Of a DNA stretch of 7,223 nucleotides, positions 1 to 5,081 are shown piece after piece. A model generated the notes under the pieces. The model was not told where the DNA came from and ran no database searches. It saw only the letters and a list, made by a program, of their open reading frames with translations. The translations under genes were made by a program, and so were the position numbers. Source of the stretch: an uncultured Collinsella sp. (GTDB lineage: Bacteria > Actinomycetota > Coriobacteriia > Coriobacteriales > Coriobacteriaceae); NCBI GenBank assembly GCA_900550785.1, contig URTL01000094.1:1-7223 (forward strand), read 5' to 3'. How positions within the stretch are numbered: position 1 is the first letter of the stretch; every line of letters starts with the position of its first letter.

Positions 1-1
1 G

Positions 2-127
2 GACAGCGCGGCACTGTGGGCTGGTCATACCGAGGGCGAACTGCCCGTTCACACCATTGGCGCCACCATCGGCACCCACGTAGGCCCTGGCGCCGTAGCC
101 GTAGCCTTCTTCCAGCCCGCCAACTAA
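2..127 (+). CDS. DegV family protein, C-terminal end (partial)
   Basis: Only the last 41 codons are present; the gene begins before the window. Frame 2 is open to TAA at 125-127. The visible peptide ends with IGATIGTHVGPGAVAVAFF, which matches the closing motif of DegV-family proteins (typically IG..IGTHVGPGA.G.AFF). DegV/FakB proteins bind a fatty acid in a two-domain fold; in Firmicutes the FakB members present it to the kinase FakA for phosphorylation. Which lipid this copy binds, and whether it is a FakB, cannot be told from the tail alone. A long hairpin follows 9 bases after the stop, and a small alkyltransferase-like gene lies on the same strand. Confidence 0.82.
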   Translation, partial: DSAALWAGHTEGELPVHTIGATIGTHVGPGAVAVAFFQPAN

Positions 128-136
128 CCGACCTGC

Positions 137-181
137 CATAAACCACCACAAAGGTGCCTGTCCCCTTTGCGGTGGTTTATG
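137..181. repeat. Hairpin repeat A, copy 1 (3' of degV)
   Basis: The left arm 137-154 pairs with the right arm 164-181 at 17 of 18 positions (one A/C mismatch). The 9-nt loop is TGCCTGTCC (155-163). The core ACCACCACAAAGG, the loop and CCTTTG-GGTGGT recur in copy 2 at 544-588 in the same orientation. It is followed by the weak T tract CTTTTC, so it may also act as a terminator for the DegV gene. Because loop and stem are both conserved between copies, a dispersed repeat (REP-like) is a better description than a terminator alone. Confidence 0.8.
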
Positions 182-207
182 CTTTTCAGGGTGGAAGGGA
201 GCGAGCA

Positions 208-528
208 ATGGCGTCTGAGGGCTTTTTCGAACGGGTGTACGAGGTGGTCGAGCAGATCCCCGAGGGGATGGTCGCCACGTATGGTCAGGTGGCGCTGCTT
301 GCCGGTCGTCCACGAAGTGCGCGGTATGTGGGGTATGCCCTGCATAGCAATCCGCGCCCCGGCGAGATTCCCTGTCACCGCGTGGTGTTTGCCGACGGGC
401 GCATATGCGAGGGTTTTGCTTTTGGCGGTCCCGATGCTCAACGTGAGCTTTTGCTAGGGGAGGGTGTGGCGTTTAAGGACGACATGCACGTCGACCTGGC
501 CGTCTGTCGTTGGCCTGCCGGACTCTAA
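208..528 (+). CDS. MGMT-family protein (single-domain O6-alkylguanine-DNA alkyltransferase-like)
   Basis: The 106-residue protein covers only the DNA-binding/active-site domain of the Ogt/MGMT family. Visible motifs in order are YGQVA (25-29), SARYVGYAL (37-45) with the arginine-finger position R39, PCHRV (55-59) with the putative alkyl-acceptor C56, and a degenerate region ending in LLLGEGV. Family members flip out O6-alkylguanine and either transfer the alkyl group to the cysteine or, in the alkyltransferase-like (ATL) group, only bind the lesion and flag it for excision repair. ATLs usually have Trp or another residue in place of the Cys, so this protein has ATL size but keeps the Cys. The start at 208 is chosen because GGAAGGGAG (193-201) lies at good distance. 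An in-frame GTG/ATG further upstream would fall inside hairpin repeat A. No promoter is seen between that hairpin and the start, so read-through from degV is possible. Confidence 0.88.
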   Translation: MASEGFFERVYEVVEQIPEGMVATYGQVALLAGRPRSARYVGYALHSNPRPGEIPCHRVVFADGRICEGFAFGGPDAQRELLLGEGVAFKDDMHVDLAVCRWPAGL

Positions 529-543
529 CAGCTCTGCCATGGC

Positions 544-588
544 CAGAACCACCACAAAGGTGCCTGTCCCCTTTGTGGTGGTTTTCTG
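544..588. repeat. Hairpin repeat A, copy 2 (3' of the MGMT-family gene)
   Basis: The arms 547-560 and 570-583 pair perfectly over 14 bp, with loop TGCCTGTCC at 561-569. Outer CAGAA/TTCTG sequences add imperfect pairing. Apart from one base in the right arm (T rather than C) and the flanks, it is identical to copy 1 at 137-181, in the same orientation. It begins 16 bases after the MGMT-family stop codon and is followed by TTCTGTT, so weak terminator activity on the + strand is plausible. On the minus strand the loop region reads AAAGGGGACAGGCACCTTTG. Confidence 0.8.
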
Positions 589-769
589 TTGCAGGTTTAC
601 CGGGGCTAACTTATGGAGAAGCTATGGCGGCGAATATTGATGCTGCAAAGTAAACCACGGTGAACTATATTGTATTCAGCAACGGAGCAGGCAATAGGCG
701 ATGAAAAAGCCTGCCCTGTTGAGTTTGATTCGCATTCCTCCCCTCTGTGCGATTCAACGGTGTACTTCG

Positions 770-811
770 GGAACAGGCCCGCTGGCAACTAACTGCCGGC
801 GGGCCTGTTCC
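770..811. repeat. Long 18-bp inverted repeat (strong hairpin)
   Basis: The arms 770-787 and 794-811 pair over all 18 positions with one G-U pair, around the 6-nt loop ACTAAC. The stem is GC-rich (GGAACAGGCCCGC...). On the + strand it is followed by TGTTTGTC, a poor U tract; on the minus strand no T run follows. It may be a bidirectional or backup terminator between the convergent genes, or another dispersed palindrome. Its loop lacks the GGGAC core of the other hairpins in the window. Confidence 0.7.
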
Positions 812-858
812 TGTTTGTCGGGGGAGTGCGATGGGCGGAGCCGAACAGGTCGGGCACC

Positions 859-886
859 AAAAAAGGCGGACGCCGTAGCGCCCGCC
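859..886 (-). terminator. Intrinsic terminator of trpS
   Basis: Read on the minus strand, GGCGGGCGC pairs with GCGTCCGCC (9 bp, one G-U) around the loop TACG, and is followed directly by TTTTTT (859-864 on the + strand). It lies 36 bases beyond the trpS stop codon, a classical Rho-independent layout. Confidence 0.88.
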
Positions 887-921
887 CTATAGCAATCGAA
901 AGCTCAAACCAGCAAATCGGT

Positions 922-1971
922 CTAGTATACCATGCCCATGGCGTCCTGAACCTCGGCCAGGGTCTGCTCGGCGATCTCGTTGGCGCGACGGTTGCCCTCG
1001 TGCAGCACGTCCTTCACATAGTCCAGATCGTTCTCGTAGCGCTGGCGACGCTCGCGGATCGGCGCGAAGTACTCGTTGACGGCTTCGGTCACGTACTTCT
1101 TGAGCTGGCCGGAGCCGCCCATGCCGATCTCCTCGGCAATTTCGACCTCGGAGCGACCGGTGCAGATGGCAGCCGTCGAAAGCAGGCCGGACACGCCGGG
1201 GCGGTTCTCGGGATCGAACGTGATCATGCGCTCGGAGTCGGTCTGGCTCTTCTTGATGCGTTTGGCCGTTTCCTCGGCGGTCATCGAGATGTTGATGGCG
1301 TTGCCGTAGCTCTTGCTCATCTTGCGACCGTCCAGGCCCGGCAGCAGCGGGGTCTCGGACAGCAGCGCGTCGACCTCGGGGAACACCTTGCCGTAGCGGT
1401 TGTTAAAGCGGCGAGCGATGGTGCGGGTAAGCTCGATGTGCGGCAGCTGGTCGCGACCGACGGGCACCACGTTGCCCTTGCAGAACAGGATGTCGCAGGC
1501 CTGGTGCACCGGGTAGGTGAGCAGAAGGCCGGTGAGCTCGTGGCCCGAGGCCTCCATCTCGGCCTTTACCGTGGGGTTGCGCGCCAGTTCGGCCTCGGAC
1601 ACCAGCGACAGGAACGGCAGCATGAGCTGGTTGGCTGCGGGCACGGCGGAGTGCGCGTAGATCATGGTCTTGTCGGGGTCGATGCCGCAGGCAAGGTAGT
1701 CCATGACCATGTTGTACACGTTGTCCTGGATGTGCTCGGTCGTGTCGCGGTCAGTGATGACCTGGTAGTCGGCGATGAGCACGTTGGTCTTGGCGCCCAT
1801 GTTCTGCAGCTCAACACGGCCCTTGAGGGTGCCGAAGTAGTGGCCCAGGTGCAGACGGCCGGTGGGGCGGTCGCCGGTGAGCATGGTGAACTTCTCGGGC
1901 GTCTTGGCCAGGCCCTCGCGAATGTCGTTGCTCTTTTGCAGCGCGACTTCGTAGCTGTTCTCGTTTGGCAT
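922..1971 (-). CDS. trpS: Tryptophanyl-tRNA synthetase
   Basis: This class Ic synthetase activates tryptophan with ATP and charges tRNA-Trp in the cytoplasm. The 349-residue product is full length for bacterial TrpRS. The signature ATP-binding motifs are present: a HIGH-type sequence HLGH (41-44, in PTGRLHLGHYFG) and a complete KMSKS loop (217-221, in DGRKMSKSYGN). VGRDQ (171-175) is also typical. The start at 1971 is preferred over an upstream in-frame start near 2127. AGGAG lies 6-7 bases before this ATG, and family homology starts here, whereas the upstream extension is low-complexity Pro/Arg/His sequence unlike TrpRS. No T-box leader is seen in the 159 bp upstream. The WecA-like gene lies upstream on the same strand with no visible terminator between them, so cotranscription is possible. 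An intrinsic terminator follows. Confidence 0.97.
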   Translation of the reverse strand: MPNENSYEVALQKSNDIREGLAKTPEKFTMLTGDRPTGRLHLGHYFGTLKGRVELQNMGAKTNVLIADYQVITDRDTTEHIQDNVYNMVMDYLACGIDPDKTMIYAHSAVPAANQLMLPFLSLVSEAELARNPTVKAEMEASGHELTGLLLTYPVHQACDILFCKGNVVPVGRDQLPHIELTRTIARRFNNRYGKVFPEVDALLSETPLLPGLDGRKMSKSYGNAINISMTAEETAKRIKKSQTDSERMITFDPENRPGVSGLLSTAAICTGRSEVEIAEEIGMGGSGQLKKYVTEAVNEYFAPIRERRQRYENDLDYVKDVLHEGNRRANEIAEQTLAEVQDAMGMVY

Positions 1972-2130
1972 GATTGCTCCTAACGTATGTTCGCAGGTCT
2001 TGATGATAGCGTGTTTATTGAGAGGGGTGGGCGTGAGTGGGTGAGGGACTATCAGGGGCCGGCTTTCATGTCCGCCGCTGCGTCCGCGCGAACGGCTGCC
2101 AACGTCTTGGCCCATCCTCACCGGCAAACC
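1972..2130 (-). other. Spacer between the wecA-like gene and trpS, no gene seen
   Basis: This 159-bp gap lies between two co-directional minus-strand genes. It contains the trpS Shine-Dalgarno sequence (AGGAG) and a possible -10 box TATCAT (read on the minus strand near 2001-2008) without a convincing -35. No T-box specifier or antiterminator motif and no clear terminator for the upstream gene are visible. Confidence 0.5.
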
Positions 2131-3330
2131 CTAGCGCCTGTGGTGCCGCTCTTCCTTACGTTCTTCTGCCGCCTGCTCCTCCTGCTTAAAGGCGGGGTCG
2201 TCGGGGGTGACGAGCTCGTCCTCGTGCGTGCGCTTGTTGTAATGGTGGCGTAGCACGGGTTCAAACAGGTGCAGGTGCTTGGCAAAGGCCGCCGAGCCAA
2301 TGGCGAGCACGGTAAAGATGAGCACGCGCATGGGCACCTCGACCTGGTTAATCGCGGCGGCGCCGGCCGAAAGCATGATGCACCAGGCATAGATGAGCAG
2401 CACGGCCTGTTTTTGGTTGTAGCCTTCTTGGATCAGGCGGTGGTGGATGTGACCCTTGTCGGCCTGCCCGATGCTAATGTGGGCGCGCTTGCGGCGCACG
2501 ATGGCGCTGAACGTGTCGATGATGGGCACGCCGGCAACGATGAGCGGGATGATAAGCGAGGTGAGCGCGGCGGTGCGGCTCACGTTGAGCAGCGAGATGG
2601 AGCCCAGTGCAAAGCCCAGAAGCAGCGACCCCGAGTCGCCCAAGAAGATGCTTGCGGGGTTGAAGTTGTAGCGCAAAAAGGCCAGACAGGCGCCAAAGAG
2701 CGCAATGGAGAGCGCGGCGGCGTCGATGCGGCCCGAGAGAACGGCCATCGAAAACATGGTGAACGACGCGATGCCGCAGATGCCCGTGGCCAAGCCGTCG
2801 AGGCCGTCGATGAGGTTAATGATGTTGGTGAATGCCACCAGATAGATCACGGTAATGGGGTAGGCGAGCCATCCGAGCATGATCTCGCCGGGGGCAAACG
2901 GGTTGACGATGACGCCGATTTTTAGGCCGCCCAAGCAGGCGATGAGCGCGGCGAGGGCCTGGCCGGCGAGCTTTTGCTTGGGCGTGAGCTGGAAGACGTC
3001 GTCGATCGCGCCGGTCGCAAAGATGACGGTAAAGGAGAGCGCCAGCATGGGATAGCTAATGTGAAGGCGCGGGTGCGGCACCAGGACGGGTGGCCAGCCT
3101 AGGTGCCAGGTGCCTAGGATTTGCACAATGCAGGCAACGACCAGGCCCAAAAACACCGCCGTTCCGCCCAAACGCGGGATGGGCTTGGTGTTGATGCGGC
3201 GCTTAGAAGGATAGTCGACGGCATCGAGCTTAATTGCCAAGCGCTTGACCAGGGGCACCGCGAGGAAGGTCGTGATAAAGGCCGCCGCTGCCACGCATAG
3301 GTACGGTATGTAGCTCGGGGATGAAGCCAT
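2131..3330 (-). CDS. wecA: WecA/TagO-type undecaprenyl-phosphate sugar-1-phosphate transferase
   Basis: This integral membrane enzyme of the MraY/WecA family (glycosyltransferase family 4) transfers a sugar-1-phosphate, usually GlcNAc-1-P from UDP-GlcNAc, to undecaprenyl phosphate. That is the first step of wall teichoic acid, O-antigen-like or other envelope glycopolymers. The 399-residue protein is about ten hydrophobic segments. Conserved cytoplasmic motifs are PIPRLGG (50-56), the Asp pair in GAIDDV (107-112), NLIDGLDGLA (172-181), FLGDSGS (229-235) and HIHHR (294-298). The last separates WecA/TagO enzymes from MraY. A charged tail (about 365-399, rich in Glu, Arg and His) extends beyond the last membrane segment. 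The start at 3330 (ATG) is chosen over a TTG at 3348. Neither has a strong Shine-Dalgarno sequence, so the start is uncertain by 6 codons. The substrate sugar is not provable from sequence. Confidence 0.93.
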   Translation of the reverse strand: MASSPSYIPYLCVAAAAFITTFLAVPLVKRLAIKLDAVDYPSKRRINTKPIPRLGGTAVFLGLVVACIVQILGTWHLGWPPVLVPHPRLHISYPMLALSFTVIFATGAIDDVFQLTPKQKLAGQALAALIACLGGLKIGVIVNPFAPGEIMLGWLAYPITVIYLVAFTNIINLIDGLDGLATGICGIASFTMFSMAVLSGRIDAAALSIALFGACLAFLRYNFNPASIFLGDSGSLLLGFALGSISLLNVSRTAALTSLIIPLIVAGVPIIDTFSAIVRRKRAHISIGQADKGHIHHRLIQEGYNQKQAVLLIYAWCIMLSAGAAAINQVEVPMRVLIFTVLAIGSAAFAKHLHLFEPVLRHHYNKRTHEDELVTPDDPAFKQEEQAAEERKEERHHRR

Positions 3331-3401
3331 GAATCTAAAAACCGCCAAGCGTCGAAGGAAAAGGTCAGAAGAACGCCATGCGCAAAGGGCATAGCCGAAC
3401 C

Positions 3402-3407
3402 ATAATA
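3402..3407 (-). promoter_or_regulatory. Possible -10 box for the wecA-like gene
   Basis: On the minus strand TATTAT lies about 70 bases upstream of the wecA-like start, with a poor -35 candidate TTCCAT 18 bases further upstream. A short GTGCA...TGCAC inverted repeat (about 3422-3437) overlaps the spacer and could be an operator. The call rests on one good hexamer only. Confidence 0.3.
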
Positions 3408-3522
3408 CTCGACCAAGGGGGGTGCATGGAATTGCACGCAGCGATAATCACGCGCTTACCAGATATTGGGATGTTGTCGATGGCTTGTCGGGATGCCGGC
3501 GGGGATCCATATGGACTGTAAT

Positions 3523-3549
3523 GGTGATTTTCGGCAAAAGAAAACCACC
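3523..3549. repeat. Imperfect hairpin downstream of the RNA candidate
   Basis: GGTGATTTTC (3523-3532) pairs with GAAAACCACC (3540-3549) at 9 of 10 positions around the 7-nt loop GGCAAAA. GTAA/TTAC outside the stem may extend it with a bulge. On the minus strand it contains a TTTTCTTTT tract and may back up the terminator at 3569-3589. It is not clearly a copy of the hairpins elsewhere in the window. Confidence 0.5.
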
Positions 3550-3561
3550 CCCCACGTTACG

Positions 3562-3589
3562 AAAATGAACCCACCTAAAACAGGTGGGT
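3562..3589 (-). terminator. Intrinsic terminator of the RNA candidate
   Basis: On the minus strand an 8-bp perfect stem ACCCACCT/AGGTGGGT with loop GTTTT is followed by TCATTTTC. On the + strand the same hairpin is followed by GCCC, so it fits minus-strand termination only. It lies about 230 bases upstream of the wecA-like start, so it could also work as an attenuator. Confidence 0.6.
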
Positions 3590-3706
3590 GCCCTCATCGA
3601 CTGTTCCAGCGTCCTTAACAACGAAGGATACCTGTACTAGGTACGACTGTGTGGGCTCCCTAAATAAACGCGACGGTTCACCCAGTTGCTCCGCGGGGGG
3701 CGGAAT
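3562..3706 (-). ncRNA. Candidate structured non-coding RNA (unidentified)
   Basis: A minus-strand -10 hexamer TATGAT (3713-3718 on the + strand) would start a transcript near 3706. It would end near 3562 after the stem ACCCACCT/AGGTGGGT (arms 3569-3576 and 3582-3589, loop GTTTT on the minus strand) followed by TCATTTTC. Inside the roughly 145 nt are a TTCCGC/GCGGAG hairpin with a CCCCC loop near the 5' end, a long-range ACUGGGUG/CACACAGU stem (7 of 8), and a TCCTT/AAGGA hairpin with a 7-nt loop. No open frame is credible. It could be an independent small RNA, for example a 6S-like or lineage-specific RNA such as the Collinsella-1 type. It could also be an attenuated leader of the wecA-like gene. 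I do not recognise the family. Confidence 0.4.
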
Positions 3707-3712
3707 ACCTAC

Positions 3713-3741
3713 ATCATAAAGCGGCACTTTATCGATTCCAG
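3713..3741 (-). promoter_or_regulatory. Possible promoter of the RNA candidate
   Basis: On the minus strand a -10 hexamer TATGAT (3713-3718) has a 17-bp spacer to CTGGAA (3736-3741), a weak match to the -35 consensus. The -35 lies 2 bp from the opposite-strand TTGACA at 3744-3749. Confidence 0.4.
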
Positions 3742-3743
3742 TC

Positions 3744-3772
3744 TTGACATTACAAAAATCGTGTCGGACGAT
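3744..3772 (+). promoter_or_regulatory. Possible promoter of the PflX-like gene
   Basis: A perfect -35 TTGACA (3744-3749) is followed, 17 bp later, by GACGAT (3767-3772). That is a poor -10 but keeps the key A2 and T6. Transcription would start near 3779, giving a leader of about 77 nt that includes the palindrome GGCTCGAGCC (3785-3794). Confidence 0.45.
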
Positions 3773-3855
3773 TACGGCGCCTTGGGCTCGAGCCGTCTGT
3801 GGGGTTGATCCCTTTACGTTTGAGCTGCTGAATCGTTGTTTTGGAGCATGGTTTT

Positions 3856-4794
3856 ATGCCGACGTCGTTGACCGAACTTTTTTCGCCCGCCTGCCATTTG
3901 TGTCCGCGCCGTTGCGGTGCGGCGCGCGATGAGGGCGCGCACGGCGTCTGCGGTGCTAACGACACGCTCAAGGTGGCCCGCGCCGCGCTTCATATGTGGG
4001 AGGAGCCGCCTATCTCGGGCGAGGCCGGTTCGGGCACGATCTTCTTTAGCGGCTGCTCGCTCAAATGTATCTACTGCCAGAACCACGAGATCTCGACCGG
4101 CAATTATGGCCTTGAGATTTCGCCTGAGCGCCTGGTCGAGATTATGCTGGAACTGCAGGACCAGGGTGCCAACAACATCAATTTGGTGACGGCGACGCAC
4201 TATGCGCACCTGTTGCCTGCCGCGATTGCCGCGGCACGGGCGCGCGGACTGGTTATCCCAATCGTCTACAACACGAGTGGTTACGAGCGCGCGAGTGCCG
4301 TGGCGGCGCTGGGCGACCTGGTCGATGTGTGGCTCACCGACTTTAAATATGCCGATGCCGGGCTTGCGCAGTCGCTCTCCCATATAAAGGATTACCCGCG
4401 TGTGGCCGTGTCGGGTCTGGTCCAGATGGCGCGCGAGATCGAGCGCCGCGGGGGAGAGTTGGTGGACGAGGACGGGCTTATGAAGCGTGGCATGATCGTG
4501 CGTCACCTGGTGCTTCCGGGGCATGCAGACGATTCGTGTCGCGTGCTGGACCTGGTGTGGCAGACGGTGGGCGACGTGCCGATCTCGGTTATGAACCAGT
4601 ACACGCCCAATGCGCTCATGCGCGAGCAGGGCGGCGACCTGGCACGCGCCGTGACGCGTGAGGAGTACGAGCAGGTGCTCGACCATGCCGACGACCTGGG
4701 TTTTACGACGATGTTCTGGCAAGAGGGCGGCGCGGTAGACGAGAGCTTCACCCCGGCCTTCGACACCACCGGTGTTCTTACCAGCGCAAAGTAG
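3856..4794 (+). CDS. PflX-like radical SAM protein (glycyl-radical activase-like)
   Basis: This 312-residue radical SAM protein belongs to the PflX type (COG1313-like), relatives of pyruvate formate-lyase activating enzyme. The family is expected to cleave S-adenosylmethionine reductively with a [4Fe-4S] cluster. The cluster motif CSLKCIYC (C67, C71, C74; CX3CX2C) sits in GSGTIFFSGCSLKCIYCQNHEIS, a hallmark of the family. A second N-terminal cysteine group (C13, C16, C20, C32 in CHLCPRRCG...GVCG) is also family-typical and may bind another cluster or zinc. The true substrate of PflX proteins is unknown, and no glycyl radical enzyme or other partner is adjacent here. The ATG at 3856 is chosen because GGAG (3843-3846) sits 9 bases upstream; the in-frame TTG at 3841 would overlap that site. 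A hairpin follows the stop codon. Confidence 0.92.
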   Translation: MPTSLTELFSPACHLCPRRCGAARDEGAHGVCGANDTLKVARAALHMWEEPPISGEAGSGTIFFSGCSLKCIYCQNHEISTGNYGLEISPERLVEIMLELQDQGANNINLVTATHYAHLLPAAIAAARARGLVIPIVYNTSGYERASAVAALGDLVDVWLTDFKYADAGLAQSLSHIKDYPRVAVSGLVQMAREIERRGGELVDEDGLMKRGMIVRHLVLPGHADDSCRVLDLVWQTVGDVPISVMNQYTPNALMREQGGDLARAVTREEYEQVLDHADDLGFTTMFWQEGGAVDESFTPAFDTTGVLTSAK

Positions 4795-4802
4795 CGCGTT
4801 CG

Positions 4803-4840
4803 TCGATGATTTTTCTGGGACGGGGATAAAAAATCATCGA
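4803..4840. repeat. Perfect 12-bp hairpin 3' of the PflX-like gene
   Basis: TCGATGATTTTT (4803-4814) is exactly complementary to AAAAATCATCGA (4829-4840), with the loop CTGGGACGGGGATA. It begins 8 bases after the stop codon. No T run follows on the + strand, but the arms contain T/A runs and termination on either strand is possible. The loop core GGGACGGGGA resembles the GGGGACGGAGGA core of the repeats after pncB. Confidence 0.75.
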
Positions 4841-4903
4841 GAGGATCGCCTGTTCGAAAAGTTGCCAAAATAGCCGCGCCCCAAAAAGACTGGTTATTGG
4901 GCG

Positions 4904-4931
4904 TTGACAGTTGGCGAGCCGTAGGTAAAAT
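4904..4931 (+). promoter_or_regulatory. Promoter of tRNA-Ala(CGC)
   Basis: A perfect -35 TTGACA (4904-4909), a 16-bp spacer and TAAAAT (4926-4931, 5 of 6 to consensus) place the start near 4938, a few bases before the mature tRNA 5' end at 4945. This is the strongest promoter match in the window. Confidence 0.85.
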
Positions 4932-4944
4932 ATCGACTTGTCCT

Positions 4945-5017
4945 GGGGACGTAGCTCAGTTGGGAGAGCGCTGCCGTCGCATGGCAGAGGCCGAGGGTTC
5001 GACTCCCTTCGTCTCCA
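4945..5017 (+). tRNA. tRNA-Ala (anticodon CGC)
   Basis: The 73-nt cloverleaf folds fully. The acceptor GGGGACG/CGTCTCC contains the G3-U70 pair, the alanine identity element, and the discriminator is A73. The D arm is GCTC/GAGC, the anticodon stem CTGCC/GGCAG with loop GTCGCAT (anticodon CGC at 4978-4980, reading GCG), the variable loop 5 nt, and the T arm GAGGG/CCCTT with TTCGACT. The 3' bases after A73 are CCC, so CCA is not encoded and must be added enzymatically. Positions 32 and 38 are G and U, an unusual pair that recalls the conserved 32-38 pairing known in bacterial tRNA-Ala. A strong promoter lies upstream and an intrinsic terminator 15 bases downstream. Confidence 0.97.
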
Positions 5018-5032
5018 CCCTTGGATTTGATA

Positions 5033-5063
5033 AGCCGCTGACATTGTGTCGGCGGCTTTTTTT
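5033..5063 (+). terminator. Intrinsic terminator of the tRNA gene
   Basis: An 11-bp stem AGCCGCTGACA/TGTCGGCGGCT (one G-U pair) with the 3-nt loop TTG is followed directly by TTTTTTT (5057-5063). It ends only 18 bases before the start codon of the next gene. Confidence 0.92.
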
Positions 5064-5081
5064 AAAAGAAAGGGCTATACC

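Larger units (their letters stand above)
589..921. other. Convergent intergenic region, no gene seen
   Basis: This 333-bp stretch lies between the + strand MGMT-family gene and the end of minus-strand trpS. Short open frames exist on both strands but none has a convincing ribosome binding site, known motif or codon bias. The part from about 600 to 760 is noticeably more AT-rich than the neighbouring genes and could be decayed coding sequence. It holds a 6-bp GCAGGC/GCCTGC hairpin (687-714), a long 18-bp hairpin (770-811) and the trpS terminator (859-886), the last two listed separately. Confidence 0.6.
3331..3855. other. Divergent intergenic region with structured RNA candidate
   Basis: This 525-bp region lies between the divergent wecA-like and PflX-like genes. 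No protein-coding gene is supported: the open frames here are short and lack start signals. From left to right it holds a possible wecA promoter, an imperfect hairpin (3523-3549), a terminator-like hairpin (3569-3589), a structured stretch up to about 3706 that may be a minus-strand RNA, two back-to-back promoters (3713-3772) and a perfect 10-bp palindrome GGCTCGAGCC (3785-3794) in the PflX-like leader. Confidence 0.6.

Noticed and set aside
770..780. Apparent similarity of GGGAACAGGCCC to the GGGGACAGGCACC loop core
   Set aside because: Here the sequence lies in the stem rather than the loop and differs at key positions, so it is probably chance.
606..788. Short minus-strand open frame in the convergent intergenic region
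   Set aside because: It starts within the 18-bp hairpin and has no Shine-Dalgarno sequence, no motif and no coding-type base composition.
826..1983. Plus-strand open frame of 385 codons across trpS
   Set aside because: It is the antisense shadow of trpS, which has full synthetase motifs. The composition is Val/His/Leu/Gly-rich without motifs.
1972..2130. Possible T-box riboswitch upstream of trpS
   Set aside because: T-box regulation of trpS is common in Gram-positives, but no T-box consensus, antiterminator or terminator is present in this gap, which is too short and is next to another gene.
3785..3794. Perfect palindrome GGCTCGAGCC in the PflX-like leader
   Set aside because: A single 10-bp palindrome in GC-rich DNA without a repeated partner is weak evidence for an operator, so it is noted only as part of the region.
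3814..4722. Minus-strand open frame of 302 codons opposite the PflX-like gene
   Set aside because: It is a shadow of a clear radical SAM gene and its product is His/Arg-rich with no recognisable domain.
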